Positions 14,705 to 23,677 of a stretch of 26,250 bases of DNA are shown one piece after another; the first letter of the stretch is position 1; every line of letters begins with the position of its first letter. A model generated the notes under the pieces. That model had not been told where the DNA came from. It was given only the letters and a program-made list of their open reading frames with translations, and searched no databases. The position numbers and the translations under genes were made by a program. The stretch is from Ghiorsea sp. (GTDB lineage Bacteria > Pseudomonadota > Zetaproteobacteria > Mariprofundales > Mariprofundaceae), in assembly GCA_027019685.1 (NCBI GenBank), contig JALUWH010000320.1, forward strand, positions 1 to 26,250, in the 5' to 3' direction.

Positions 14705-17248
14705 ATGGATGATAGTAATCTAAACCCAGCTTTACCTGTTCTTATCGAAGATGAGATGAAGAGCTCTTATCTCGATTATGCGATGAGTGTGATTATTGGC
14801 AGGGCATTACCCGATGCTAGAGATGGTCTAAAACCTGTTCATAGGCGTATTTTATATGCCATGCAAGACTTGGGGTCCACATTTGAAAAACCTTACAAAA
14901 AATCGGCGCGTATCGTAGGTGATGTGATTGGTAAATATCATCCCCATGGAGATACAGCAGTGTATGATGCCATGGTGCGTATGGCACAACCTTGGAGCAT
15001 GCGTCATGTGCTTGTTGATGGTCAAGGTAACTTCGGTTCTGTGGATGGCGACTCCCCTGCTGCAATGCGTTATACTGAATCGCGCATGAGTAAATTGTCT
15101 GCAGAATTACTTGCAGACCTTGATAAAGACACCGTTGATTTTGGTCCTAACTACGATGAATCGTTATCTGAGCCAAAAGTATTACCTGCAAAGTACCCCA
15201 ACCTTTTAGTCAATGGTTCGCAAGGTATTGCTGTGGGTATGGCAACCAATATCCCGCCGCACAACTTAGGCGAAGCGATCAATGCAATCATCGCTTTAAC
15301 CAAAAACATTGATATTGATGATGAAGAACTGATGCAAATCATGCCTGGCCCTGATTTTCCAACGGCTGGTTTCATTTATGGTCGTAAAGGTATGCGTGAT
15401 GCCTTTGCCACAGGTCGTGGCTCTGTCACTATGCGGGCTAAAGTTGTCATTGAGCGCAACAAACGCACCAAACGCGAATCCTTGGTCATTGCCGAACTTC
15501 CTTATCAAGTTAACAAAGCAAAATTACACAAATATATTGCAGAGTTGGCTAGAGATAAAAAAATCGAGGGTATTTCAGAAGTTCGTGATGAATCCGACCG
15601 TGACGGCATGCGTTTGGTCATTGATTTGAAGAAAAATGAAGTCCCTGAAATTATATTGAACAACCTATACAAACAAACGCCAATGCAATGCAACTTTAGC
15701 TGCAACTATCTATCATTGCTTGATGGCCAGCCTAAACTTTGTGGTGTGCGTGAGTTGTTATTACACTTCCTAGACCATCGCCGCCAAGTAGTGACACGTC
15801 GTTGTTTGTTTGATTTGGCAAAAGCAGAAGCCCGCATCCATATTTTAGAAGGTCTACTGATTGCACTCGATAATATTGATGCGGTGATTAAACTTATTCG
15901 CGCCAGCAAAACGGGTGCCGAAGCCAAAGAGAATTTGTGTGCTCAATTTGATTTATCAGAGAAACAAGCACAAGCTATTTTGGACATGCGTTTACAGCGT
16001 CTTACTGGCTTGGAATATGATAAAATCAAAGCTGAATTTGATGAAATCGCAGCATTGATTACTTACCTTAAAGAAATCTTGGCTGATGAAAAGTTGTTGA
16101 TGAAAGTTATTGTGGAAGAGCTTGAGCAAGTCCGCGACAAATATGCAGACCCGCGTCGCTCTATCATCATTGATGAAACCGCTGAGTTATCCATTGAAGA
16201 TTTGATTACCGAAGAAGATATGGTGGTCACGATTTCCAACGAAGGTTACATCAAACGTAACCCGACTACCCTTTATAGAGCGCAACGTCGTGGCGGCAAA
16301 GGCAAAACAGCCATGACCACCAAAGAAGAAGATTTTGTTCAACAACTTATGGTTGCATCTACACATGATTTCTTATTGTTCTTCTCAGACAAAGGTCGCG
16401 TGTTCCGTAAAAAGGTTTATGAAGTACCACAAGCAGGTCGTGCTGCGCGTGGTAAAGCTTTGGTCAACATCTTACCTGTTGAAAAAGGTGAAAAAATCTC
16501 TGCAACATTGGCAGTGCGCGAATTTGCAGAAGGTCAATACATCATCATGGCAACCAAAAATGGTGTGGTGAAGAAAACCAGCCTCACCGAATACAAAAAT
16601 ATTCGCTCCAATGGCATTATTGCTATTCGTTTGGATGATAATGATGAATTGATGGCTGTCGCTATTTCTACAGGTGAACAAGACATCATGCTTGCTTCAA
16701 GCAATGGTAAAGCAATTCGTTTTAGTGAGACTGACGTACGTCCACTTAGCCGTAGCACACGTGGTGTGACAGGCATCCGTATGAGTGAAGGCAACCGTGT
16801 GATTTCCATGTCTGTGGTAGCTGAAAAAGCAACATTCTTGGCTATTTCTGAAAACGGCTATGGTAAACGTACTGCAGTGAGTGAATACAACACCCAAAAA
16901 CGTGGTGGACAAGGTGTATTCACCCTGAAAACGGGTGGTCGCAATGGCGATATGATTGGGGCGCTTCAAGTCTTGGATGATGACCAAGTGATGATGATGA
17001 CCGACTCTGGTCGTTTGGTGCGTATTCGTATGAATGGTATCAATGTCATTGGTCGTAATACGCAAGGTGTAACATTGATTGATTGCTCCAAAAAAGAGCG
17101 CGTCATTGGTGCTGTGCGTGTGGTTGAAAAACAAGATGAAAGCGATGATGAAAATATTGTCGAATCTGACTTTGATGATGATTTTGATGAAAATGCAGCC
17201 AGCACAAACGATACAACAAACACATCAGAGACAGGTGACAATGAATGA
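14705..17248 (+). CDS. gyrA: DNA gyrase subunit A
   Basis: This 847-residue subunit cuts and rejoins DNA as gyrase introduces negative supercoils. The catalytic Tyr123 lies in AAMRYTESRMS. The quinolone region HPHGDTAVYDAMVRMAQ (79-95) has Thr84 and Asp88 where E. coli has Ser83 and Asp87; Thr is common in wild types. QRRGGKG (527-533) is the GyrA box that marks a true gyrase rather than topoisomerase IV, followed by six-bladed pinwheel repeats and an acidic tail (SDFDDDFDEN region). R429 in LDMRLQRLTGLE aligns by eye with E. coli Arg462, the CcdB contact. GGAG precedes the ATG. Its last four bases overlap serS (ATGA). Confidence 0.98.
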   Translation: MDDSNLNPALPVLIEDEMKSSYLDYAMSVIIGRALPDARDGLKPVHRRILYAMQDLGSTFEKPYKKSARIVGDVIGKYHPHGDTAVYDAMVRMAQPWSMRHVLVDGQGNFGSVDGDSPAAMRYTESRMSKLSAELLADLDKDTVDFGPNYDESLSEPKVLPAKYPNLLVNGSQGIAVGMATNIPPHNLGEAINAIIALTKNIDIDDEELMQIMPGPDFPTAGFIYGRKGMRDAFATGRGSVTMRAKVVIERNKRTKRESLVIAELPYQVNKAKLHKYIAELARDKKIEGISEVRDESDRDGMRLVIDLKKNEVPEIILNNLYKQTPMQCNFSCNYLSLLDGQPKLCGVRELLLHFLDHRRQVVTRRCLFDLAKAEARIHILEGLLIALDNIDAVIKLIRASKTGAEAKENLCAQFDLSEKQAQAILDMRLQRLTGLEYDKIKAEFDEIAALITYLKEILADEKLLMKVIVEELEQVRDKYADPRRSIIIDETAELSIEDLITEEDMVVTISNEGYIKRNPTTLYRAQRRGGKGKTAMTTKEEDFVQQLMVASTHDFLLFFSDKGRVFRKKVYEVPQAGRAARGKALVNILPVEKGEKISATLAVREFAEGQYIIMATKNGVVKKTSLTEYKNIRSNGIIAIRLDDNDELMAVAISTGEQDIMLASSNGKAIRFSETDVRPLSRSTRGVTGIRMSEGNRVISMSVVAEKATFLAISENGYGKRTAVSEYNTQKRGGQGVFTLKTGGRNGDMIGALQVLDDDQVMMMTDSGRLVRIRMNGINVIGRNTQGVTLIDCSKKERVIGAVRVVEKQDESDDENIVESDFDDDFDENAASTNDTTNTSETGDNE

Positions 17249-18537
17249 TAGACCGCAAAGCGCTACGTACTGATGCGCCAACTATGGAAGAAGCGTTAAA
17301 AAAACGCGGTGAAGATGTTGTAGCTAAAGATTCCACTTGGAAGAAATCTTTAACACTTGATGCGCAGCAACGCCAACTAAAAAGTGAGTCTGAAAGACTT
17401 CAAGCGGAACGCAATAAAGTATCTAAGCTGATTGGCTTAAAAAAGAAGAATGGCGAAGATGCTTCTGCTGAGCTTCAAAGCATGGGTGAAGTTGGCAAAC
17501 AAACCAAACTATTGGATACCCAAGCCAAAGAAGCTGAAGCAGCCTTTAACTTAGCTTTGCTTGAAATCCCCAATATACCTCATGAAAGTGTACCTACTGG
17601 GCAAGATGAAGCAGACAATGTGGAAATTCGTCGCTGGGGAACACCTCGAACTGATAATGTGCCTGCGCATTGGGATATTGGGGAAGGCTTGGGCATTATA
17701 GATTTTGATGCAGGTACCAAGCTTGCAGGAAGTCGCTTTTCCGTGCTCAAAGGTGCTGGCGCACGTATGGAACGCGCATTGATTCAATTCATGCTAGACA
17801 AACATGCCGATACGCACGGTTATGAAGAAGTATGGGTTCCTGCCATTGCCAATCGCAAAACCATGACGGGTACTGGGCAATTACCCAAATTTGAAGACGA
17901 TGCTTACAGGCTTGCAGGAGAAGACTTGTTTCTTATCCCAACAGCAGAAGTACCTGTCACCAACCTTTATCAAGATATGATTCTTGAAGCGACACAACTA
18001 CCTATTAAACACTGTGCATACACCCCATGTTTTCGCCGTGAAGCAGGCTCTGCAGGGCGCGATACACGTGGCATTATTCGCCAACATCAATTTGATAAAG
18101 TTGAGCTTGTACAACTCGTACACCCTTCCCATGCTTTAACCGCCCTAGATGAACTATTATCACATGCTGCTGCTATTTTAGAAGCCCTAGAACTACCCTA
18201 TCGATTGGTCAATTTATGTGCTGGAGACCTTGGTTTTTCGGCTGAAAAAACATTTGATTTGGAAGTGTGGCTACCAAGCCAAAATACCTACCGTGAAATT
18301 TCATCATGCTCATCTTTTGCTCAATTTCAAGGTCGTCGTGCTGGTATTCGTTTTCGTGAAGAAGGTGGTAAACCACAACCTGTTGCCACCATTAATGGTT
18401 CTGGTTTAGCTATTGGTCGAACCATGGTTGCTATTCTTGAAAACTATTGGCAAGCTGATGGTAGTGTCAATGTTCCCCTTGCATTACAACCTTATATGGC
18501 AGGTTTAGAAAAAATTCAAACCAAACCAACCGCATAA
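17245..18537 (+). CDS. serS: Seryl-tRNA synthetase
   Basis: This 430-residue class II synthetase, the same length as E. coli SerRS, charges tRNA-Ser. The N-terminal antiparallel coiled coil that grips the long variable arm covers about 30-105. Motif 2 is seen as CFRREAGSAGRDTRG (about 262-276) with the adjoining QHQFDKVELV, and motif 3 as GSGLAIGRTMVAILENYW (about 385-402). TAEVPVTNL, a serine-binding element, is present. The ATG overlaps the gyrA stop (ATGA), showing translational coupling. Thirteen or so bases separate its stop from the next start, so gyrA, serS and bamD likely form one operon. Confidence 0.97.
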   Translation: MIDRKALRTDAPTMEEALKKRGEDVVAKDSTWKKSLTLDAQQRQLKSESERLQAERNKVSKLIGLKKKNGEDASAELQSMGEVGKQTKLLDTQAKEAEAAFNLALLEIPNIPHESVPTGQDEADNVEIRRWGTPRTDNVPAHWDIGEGLGIIDFDAGTKLAGSRFSVLKGAGARMERALIQFMLDKHADTHGYEEVWVPAIANRKTMTGTGQLPKFEDDAYRLAGEDLFLIPTAEVPVTNLYQDMILEATQLPIKHCAYTPCFRREAGSAGRDTRGIIRQHQFDKVELVQLVHPSHALTALDELLSHAAAILEALELPYRLVNLCAGDLGFSAEKTFDLEVWLPSQNTYREISSCSSFAQFQGRRAGIRFREEGGKPQPVATINGSGLAIGRTMVAILENYWQADGSVNVPLALQPYMAGLEKIQTKPTA

Positions 18538-18551
18538 AGAGAGCCATAATC

Positions 18552-19274
18552 ATGTTTAAATATACCTTCATCATTGCAGCCTTTTTACTTAGTGCTTGCG
18601 CTAGCGAACCCTTAAGCCTCTCTAAATCTGCAAAAGATGACTACCTCAAAGGAAAAAGCTTAATTTCTTCAAATAATTATGCGAGAGCAGTGCAGTTCCT
18701 TGAAAAATTTGCAGCTAAATATCCCTACAGTGAATATGCAACAAAAGCTAAGATATTGCGCCTTGAAGCTGCTTATTTGGATGAACAATATGTGCTGAGT
18801 GAAACATTGGCTTTACGCTTTATGGATACCCACCCTACACATCCACAACTTGCTCATGTTCAGTATTTACTTGGCATGAGTTATTACCAAGAGTCATCAA
18901 GCGCCAACCATGACCAACAATTCTCCAATAAAGCCAGAGATACTTTTGTCGCGCTTAACCAAAAATTTCCTAATAACCCCAACTTCAAACAAGCCCAGCA
19001 ATACATTCAAGAGCTTACAGACCGCTTGGCTGAGCATGAATTCATTGTTGGTAAGTTTTACTTTGATAAAAAACTTTATGTTGCCGCAACCAACCGCTTT
19101 GTTCTGTTAAAAAACACCTACCCCAATAGCCACCAAATTGATGAAACTTTATATTACCTTGTCGCATCATATGTCGCATTAAAACAAAAGGATTATGCTA
19201 AAGAAGTATTAAGTGCACTGCAAAACAAACCTACACAAAACCAATGGCGTAAAAAAGCGGAAGCAATAATGTGA
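18552..19274 (+). CDS. bamD: BamD-type outer-membrane lipoprotein
   Basis: This 240-residue lipoprotein has a lipobox LLSAC (Cys16) and TPR-like helices throughout. The order YLKGKSLISSNNYARAVQFLEKF, YPYSEYATKA, MDTHPTHPQLAHVQYLLGMSYY, then LNQKFPNNPNF and FYFDKKLYVAATNRFVLLKNTYPNS matches BamD, including the family's HP-x(5)-H/Y-V-Y-L-G stretch. BamD works with BamA to insert beta-barrel proteins. Ala at the position after Cys fits export to the outer membrane. The length is close to E. coli BamD (245). A weaker alternative is another TPR lipoprotein. It follows serS closely and its stop overlaps the next start by one base. Confidence 0.8.
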   Translation: MFKYTFIIAAFLLSACASEPLSLSKSAKDDYLKGKSLISSNNYARAVQFLEKFAAKYPYSEYATKAKILRLEAAYLDEQYVLSETLALRFMDTHPTHPQLAHVQYLLGMSYYQESSSANHDQQFSNKARDTFVALNQKFPNNPNFKQAQQYIQELTDRLAEHEFIVGKFYFDKKLYVAATNRFVLLKNTYPNSHQIDETLYYLVASYVALKQKDYAKEVLSALQNKPTQNQWRKKAEAIM

Positions 19275-19666
19275 TGTTTCGTTTCATTTTTATTGCCATC
19301 GTTTTTATCATTACAGCATGCACAGATAACCAGACTCAAAGTATTCATACATTACTCGAAGCTAGAAATCATAGCATAAGCCAACAAGATATTGAGGAAT
19401 ACACATCACTTTTAGATACAAGCTACTTAAAACATCAAGGTCAACACAAGGTGGCACAAATGGCACAAGTGTTTACCCGATTCAAAAAGGTTCGTATGGA
19501 CACTAGAGACCAAGAAATCCGAATCATTGATGATAATCATGCTATTTGTGAACAAACTTATATATTAAAGGTTTTTGCTGATGGTGATTGGCGCAAGATT
19601 GTACAACGTGAACAGCTAACTTTTACCAAAACTGATGGTCACTGGAAAATTAGCGGCGGACTTTAA
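19274..19666 (+). CDS. Small lipoprotein, NTF2/SnoaL-like, unknown
   Basis: This 130-residue protein has a short signal with lipobox ITAC (Cys16) and Thr at the following residue, so outer-membrane sorting is likely. The mature part has an alpha segment (IHTLLEARNHSISQQDIEEY), DTSYLKHQG, then strands VRMDTRDQEIRIID, HAICEQTYILKVF, REQLTFTK and HWKISGGL. The closing strand with W-K-I is typical of NTF2-like folds such as SnoaL or DUF4440. No catalytic residues can be named. I use ATG 19274, overlapping the bamD stop (TGATG); GTG 19271 is also possible. It is translationally coupled to bamD and may act in the envelope. Confidence 0.7.
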   Translation: MFRFIFIAIVFIITACTDNQTQSIHTLLEARNHSISQQDIEEYTSLLDTSYLKHQGQHKVAQMAQVFTRFKKVRMDTRDQEIRIIDDNHAICEQTYILKVFADGDWRKIVQREQLTFTKTDGHWKISGGL

Positions 19667-19675
19667 AGAAAAAAT

Positions 19676-19752
19676 GCCCTCGTAGCTCAGATGGATAGAG
19701 CGACCGCCTCCTAAGCGGTAGGCCACAGGTTCGACTCCTGTCGAGGGCACCA
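19676..19752 (+). tRNA. tRNA-Arg (anticodon CCU)
   Basis: A full cloverleaf: acceptor GCCCTCG/CGAGGGC, D stem GCTC/GAGC, anticodon stem ACCGC/GCGGT with loop CTCCTAA (anticodon CCT, reading AGG), T stem ACAGG/CCTGT with loop TTCGACT, discriminator A, and an encoded CCA at 19750-19752. It begins nine bases after the lipoprotein stop and may be cut out of the gyrA-operon transcript. No duplicate of its 3' end was seen nearby. Confidence 0.97.
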
Positions 19753-19833
19753 TTTATGCCTTATTTATAAAATTAAACTTGCACATCAACAACAAACACT
19801 GAAAATACGTATATATTACCCAAAGGAGTAAAC

Positions 19834-20784
19834 GTGCCTCATTATCAACACACTATTCTTGAGCTCATTGGCAATACACCTTTGGTTCGCATCACTAATA
19901 TTACCAAACATTTGCCTGATAATATTCATATCCTTGCCAAACTTGAACGTCATAATCCAGGTGGCTCTGTGAAAGATCGCCCTGCTTTGTGGATGGTTAA
20001 AGAAGGCATAACATCTGGGGAATTAACCAAAGATAAAATTATTTTTGACTCCACATCTGGAAACACAGGCATTGCACTTGCCATGATTGGTGCTGCAATG
20101 GGTTACAAGGTTAAGCTTGTTATGCCAGCAAATGTATCAGATGAGCGCAAACGTATTTGTCAGGCTTTTGGTGCGGAACTTGTTTTCTCCGACCCTCTAG
20201 AAGGCTCTGATGGTGCTATCCTATTGGCGAGAGAACTTTACGAACAATCCCCTGAACTATATTTCAAACCAGACCAATATAATAATCCAGCTAACCCTAA
20301 GGCTCATGAAGAATCCACTGGCCCTGAAGTTTGGCGTGATACGCATCAAGAAGTGACACACTTTGTAGCCTCTATGGGCACATCAGGAACCTTGGTTGGT
20401 ACAGGCCGTTACCTCAAGCAACAAAACAGCGCCATTCAAATCATTGCTGCTGAACCAGACTCTCCTTTTCATGGTATTGAAGGTTTGAAACACATAGAAT
20501 CAAGTATTGTACCTGGTATTTATGATGAAGCTGTGTATGACAGTAAACTGGGTATCACGACTGAAGATGCTTATGAACTTACACAACGACTTGCCAGTGA
20601 AGAAGGTATGTTATGTGGTCAATCATGTGGTTGTGCCTTAGCAGCCAGTTTGAAAGTTGCACACCAGCTTGCAGAGCAAGGTAAATCTGGAACTATCGTC
20701 TGCATCTTCCCTGATGGCGGTGAAAAATATTTAAGTACACCTGTATTTGCAAGTGATACAGTCTTTGCGGGTGAAGGTATTTAA
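19834..20784 (+). CDS. cysM: PLP-dependent cysteine synthase, CysM type
   Basis: This 316-residue enzyme makes cysteine from O-acetylserine and sulfide or thiosulfate. Lys47 in NPGGSVKDRPALWM is the pyridoxal-phosphate lysine. TSGNTGIALAM (about 74-84) binds the substrate carboxylate, SMGTSGTLVGTGRY is the phosphate loop, and GQSCG with IFPDGGEKYLST closes the cofactor site. The PALWM sequence after the lysine and the TGPEVW stretch are closer to CysM than to CysK, but the split is not certain by eye. The GTG start follows AGGAG at seven bases. It stands as a single gene after the tRNA and meets csrA tail to tail with 12 bases between. Confidence 0.9.
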   Translation: MPHYQHTILELIGNTPLVRITNITKHLPDNIHILAKLERHNPGGSVKDRPALWMVKEGITSGELTKDKIIFDSTSGNTGIALAMIGAAMGYKVKLVMPANVSDERKRICQAFGAELVFSDPLEGSDGAILLARELYEQSPELYFKPDQYNNPANPKAHEESTGPEVWRDTHQEVTHFVASMGTSGTLVGTGRYLKQQNSAIQIIAAEPDSPFHGIEGLKHIESSIVPGIYDEAVYDSKLGITTEDAYELTQRLASEEGMLCGQSCGCALAASLKVAHQLAEQGKSGTIVCIFPDGGEKYLSTPVFASDTVFAGEGI

Positions 20785-20796
20785 CAATAAAACAAG

Positions 20797-20976
20797 TTAG
20801 GCTTTGTTTTCGCTATTTTCCTGCCGCTTAAGCAATACCTCTTCCCGCGTAATACTTACAGACTGCGGCGCATCAATGCCAATACGCACTTGCCCACCTT
20901 TAATCGATAAGACTTTGACTTCAATATTTTCACCTATGGTGATTGTTTCACCTGATTTTCGTGTAAGAATTAACAT
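20797..20976 (-). CDS. csrA: Carbon storage regulator CsrA
   Basis: This 59-residue RNA-binding protein represses or stabilises mRNAs by binding GGA motifs. The family pattern is complete: MLILTRKSGETI, then GENIEVKVLSIKGGQVRIGI, then AP and ITREEV with the RNA-contacting Arg44 (and Leu4). The tail is short (KRQENSENKA). I chose the ATG giving MLILTR; the longer in-frame reading adds 11 residues never found in CsrA. No good Shine-Dalgarno is visible in the 20 nt upstream. It lies 41 bases behind arsM in the same direction and may be read from the ars promoter as well as its own. Confidence 0.95.
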   Translation of the reverse strand: MLILTRKSGETITIGENIEVKVLSIKGGQVRIGIDAPQSVSITREEVLLKRQENSENKA

Positions 20977-21017
20977 AATATAGTTATAGCAACTATGAAG
21001 CCAATACACAAGTTTAC

Positions 21018-21878
21018 TTAGTCACATTTATTCCAAGTCGCACACACACCTGTTTCACAGTCTGTACCACTGGGTTTGTTTGCTTCAATATAAGCTGAAA
21101 GCACATAGTCTTCCACACCCCGTCCTGGTGCCCAGTCTTTAATAAACTCACGTGACTCATCTTTTGGCGTAATACAAATATTTTCAAAGCCAGCTTTTTT
21201 TAACATGGCTTCAATATCATCAATAAGTTCGGCACCTGCCATACAACCAGCATGCAATAAAGGATCATTCTTCATTTCTTCAGGCATTTCGGCTGTTGCT
21301 ACCACATCAGACACTGCCAAACGACCACCCTGCTTTAACACACGGAACACATCATGAAAAACCTGCTGTTTATTGGGTGATAAATTAATCACACAGTTCG
21401 AGATAATAATATCTGCCGTATTATCTGCGATAGGTAAATATTCAATTTCACCCAAACGAAATTCAACTTGTGAAAACTTGCCTTTAAGTGCATTTTTTCG
21501 TGCTTTAGAAATCATTGTTGGTGTCATATCCACACCAATAACCTTACCAGAAACACCAACTTCACGGGCAGACAAAAACGCATCGAAACCACCACCACTA
21601 CCCAAATCTACCACAACCTCACCTTCTTTAAGCGAAGCAATTGCCCTAGGATTACCACAGCCCAAACCCATATCAGCACCATCTGGCACAACATCCAAAT
21701 CGCCTTCGGAATAACCCAAACGCGTAGAAATAAGTGTGTTTATAGCAGCATCATCAGATACCCCGCAGCAACTGGCAACTTCGCCACAGCAACTACCTTC
21801 ATTGCTCGCTTCTGCTACTTTCGCATACTCCTCTCTTACATTTTGACGAATACTATCCATTTCATGATGATCACTCAT
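21018..21878 (-). CDS. arsM: Arsenite S-adenosylmethionine methyltransferase
   Basis: This 286-residue cytoplasmic enzyme methylates arsenite using S-adenosylmethionine. The SAM-binding motif VVDLGSGGGFDAFLSA is at about 89-104. The three cysteines that hold As(III) in ArsM are present: C74 (GLGCGNP), C162 (SNCVINL) and C212 (AGCMAGAE), the last two 50 residues apart as in characterised enzymes. Extra Cys pairs near the N-terminus (C30/C31, C37/C38) and three at the C-terminus (C274, C279, C285) may bind metal. ATG 21878 is nine bases after AAGGGG; a GTG two codons upstream is less well spaced. It follows arsR by 28 bases, clearly one operon. Confidence 0.94.
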   Translation of the reverse strand: MSDHHEMDSIRQNVREEYAKVAEASNEGSCCGEVASCCGVSDDAAINTLISTRLGYSEGDLDVVPDGADMGLGCGNPRAIASLKEGEVVVDLGSGGGFDAFLSAREVGVSGKVIGVDMTPTMISKARKNALKGKFSQVEFRLGEIEYLPIADNTADIIISNCVINLSPNKQQVFHDVFRVLKQGGRLAVSDVVATAEMPEEMKNDPLLHAGCMAGAELIDDIEAMLKKAGFENICITPKDESREFIKDWAPGRGVEDYVLSAYIEANKPSGTDCETGVCATWNKCD

Positions 21879-21906
21879 ATCCACACACCCCTTTATTTAT
21901 TAAAAC

Positions 21907-22212
21907 TCATCTATAAAAATAATCAGATAACTGCGCTAAAACATCCGCATTTACCCTACAAAAAATTCTTTTGCCATCGCGTTGCATATCAACCAAGCCC
22001 GCCTCATTGAGTGCCTTCATATGATGCGATAGTGTTGATGGTGCAACATCAACCAGCCCTGCCAAATCACCAATACAACGCTGCACATCACAGTTGGCTC
22101 CAGGTAAACAGCATTGCGTTAGTTCCATAAATATTTTTAAACGTACAGGCGTAGACAATGCTTTAAACTTCACCGCCATGGCATCAATACCCAAACTTGA
22201 ACAATTCGACAT
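21907..22212 (-). CDS. arsR: ArsR-family metalloregulator
   Basis: This 101-residue winged-helix repressor probably controls the operon with arsM, releasing DNA on binding As(III). The helix-turn-helix spans IGDLAGLVDVAPSTLSHHMK (about 47-66), followed by LNEAGLVDMQRDGKRIFCRV, the wing. Cysteines C34, C35, C41 and C46 sit in and before the helix preceding the DNA-binding helix; the classic ELCVCDL pattern of plasmid ArsR is not present, so the metal site may differ. The start is uncertain: ATG 22212 gives MSNCSS but has no ribosome site; TTG 22242 and ATG 22179 are alternatives. The family is certain, the inducer inferred from arsM. Confidence 0.88.
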   Translation of the reverse strand: MSNCSSLGIDAMAVKFKALSTPVRLKIFMELTQCCLPGANCDVQRCIGDLAGLVDVAPSTLSHHMKALNEAGLVDMQRDGKRIFCRVNADVLAQLSDYFYR

Positions 22213-22220
22213 GTATCGAA
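22205..22220. promoter_or_regulatory. Inverted repeat at the arsR start, candidate ArsR operator
   Basis: TTCGA (22205-22209) and TCGAA (22216-22220) form a 5-bp inverted repeat with a 6-base gap that includes the proposed arsR start codon. ArsR-family repressors bind short interrupted palindromes at their promoters. The assignment is tentative and depends on the true start. Confidence 0.35.
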
Positions 22221-22333
22221 ATGTAGTGCAGAATTGCGGCAAGTCAACACATCATACATACTGAATTTCTTTAGTTTTAGCTGATAATATGCATGATTAG
22301 GCTAATTTAACATCATAGGAGCATATCTTAGCC

Positions 22334-23671
22334 ATGAAAAACTTGGTAAAAAAACGTGTTTCTCACAGCAACGCCTCCTTATTTGCCTTTGTTTTCTATG
22401 CCCTTATTTTCTTTGCAGCTTCCCCAGCTATGGCTTATACCAATATCAACGATATACGCATGTGGACAGCCCCAGATCATACGCGTCTCGTATTTGACCT
22501 ATCAAAAAGCACAAAGTATGAAATTTTCCGTCTGCACAAACCTGAGCGTATTGTTATCGATATTGCAAACTCAAAAATGCAGGCAAAATCCACATCTTTA
22601 GCATTACCTGACGCTGTTTTATTATCGATTCGACATGGGAAACAAAAAAATGGTGTTACCCGCATCGTTTTAGATGTCAAAGAAGGTGTATCACCACGCT
22701 CATTCCTACTCAAAAAATCTTCCAAGAAACCACACCGCCTTGTTGTCGATTTAATCCCCAAACAAAAGAAGGTGATTAAAACAAAGGATGTCGTCAAACA
22801 AGGTAAACACCGTGATATTATTATAGCTGTAGATGCTGGTCATGGTGGTGAAGACCCTGGAGCTACAGGAAAAAATAAACTCAAAGAAAAGACGGTGACA
22901 CTTGCCGTAGCTAAGAAACTTGCCCGTCTTATCAATGCGCGACCAGGCATGAAAGCGGTACTCATACGCAGTGGTGATTACTATGTCTCTTTAAAAAATC
23001 GTGTGCGTAAAGTTCGTGCTATTAATGCAGATATGATGATTAGCATTCATGCTGATGCTATCAAAACACGCAGTGTAAAAGGTGCAAGTGTTTATACGCT
23101 TTCTGAAAGTGGCGCAACGCCTGATAGAGTTGCTGCTGCTCTAGCTGCCAAAGAAAATGCAGTGGATGAAATTGGTGGCGCTAGACCAGAACAAGAGGTT
23201 ACAGACCCACTGGTACGCGGTATTTTAGGTGATATGGCAAAACGTGATGGTTTGGATAGCTCTGAAATGCTGGCAAACCTTATGATTAAAAAATTAACAG
23301 GCACATTTCCTATCAAATATAGCCAACCTAAACATGCACGTTTTGCGGTGTTAACCACATTAGAAATACCATGTATTTTGGTAGAGATGGATTATATTTC
23401 TAACCCCAAACGAGAAAAATTACTTAAATCTAACGCACACCAAAAAAAATTAGCTAAAGCAATGTATAAGGCAAGTGTAGACTTTTTCACCCGTATGGGT
23501 CGCATATCTCCGCAAACTGCAACAGCACATATCCATACTGTACACCAAGGCGAAAGCTTATGGAGCATTGCCAAGCAATATGGTGTTAGTGTTAGCAGCC
23601 TAAAAAAATTAAACCAGTTCAAACATTCCACATTAAAAGTTGGGCAGCGTATTCGTCTTCCCCAATCATAG
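22334..23671 (+). CDS. amiC: N-acetylmuramoyl-L-alanine amidase, AmiC-like with LysM
   Basis: This 445-residue periplasmic enzyme cuts the amide bond between muramic acid and peptide during cell separation. A signal peptide (residues 1-34) ends SPAMA. An AMIN domain (about 36-140) should target it to the septum. The Amidase_3 domain (about 160-375) shows zinc ligands H170 (DAGHGGEDPGA), E185 and H239 (ISIHADA) and catalytic E351 (LVEMDYISN). The stretch from about 285 to 320 probably holds the regulatory helix that EnvC/NlpD-type activators displace. A C-terminal LysM domain (401-443) is an extra not found in E. coli AmiC. AGGAG lies 13 bases before ATG. Seven-base-close msbA follows. Confidence 0.9.
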   Translation: MKNLVKKRVSHSNASLFAFVFYALIFFAASPAMAYTNINDIRMWTAPDHTRLVFDLSKSTKYEIFRLHKPERIVIDIANSKMQAKSTSLALPDAVLLSIRHGKQKNGVTRIVLDVKEGVSPRSFLLKKSSKKPHRLVVDLIPKQKKVIKTKDVVKQGKHRDIIIAVDAGHGGEDPGATGKNKLKEKTVTLAVAKKLARLINARPGMKAVLIRSGDYYVSLKNRVRKVRAINADMMISIHADAIKTRSVKGASVYTLSESGATPDRVAAALAAKENAVDEIGGARPEQEVTDPLVRGILGDMAKRDGLDSSEMLANLMIKKLTGTFPIKYSQPKHARFAVLTTLEIPCILVEMDYISNPKREKLLKSNAHQKKLAKAMYKASVDFFTRMGRISPQTATAHIHTVHQGESLWSIAKQYGVSVSSLKKLNQFKHSTLKVGQRIRLPQS

Positions 23672-23677
23672 GACTTT

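Noticed and set aside
16472..17241. Minus-strand frames inside gyrA, including Ser- and His-rich ones
   Set aside because: They mirror gyrA codons, especially the acidic tail (GAT/GAA read in reverse), and have no start signals.
19676..19752. tRNA-Arg as an integration site for a genomic island
   Set aside because: No duplicate of the tRNA 3' end, integrase or foreign-looking cargo follows; the next genes are cysM, csrA and ars genes.
20977..21009. N-terminal extension of CsrA by 11 residues
   Set aside because: CsrA proteins begin MLILTR; the extension lacks a ribosome site and resembles nothing in the family.
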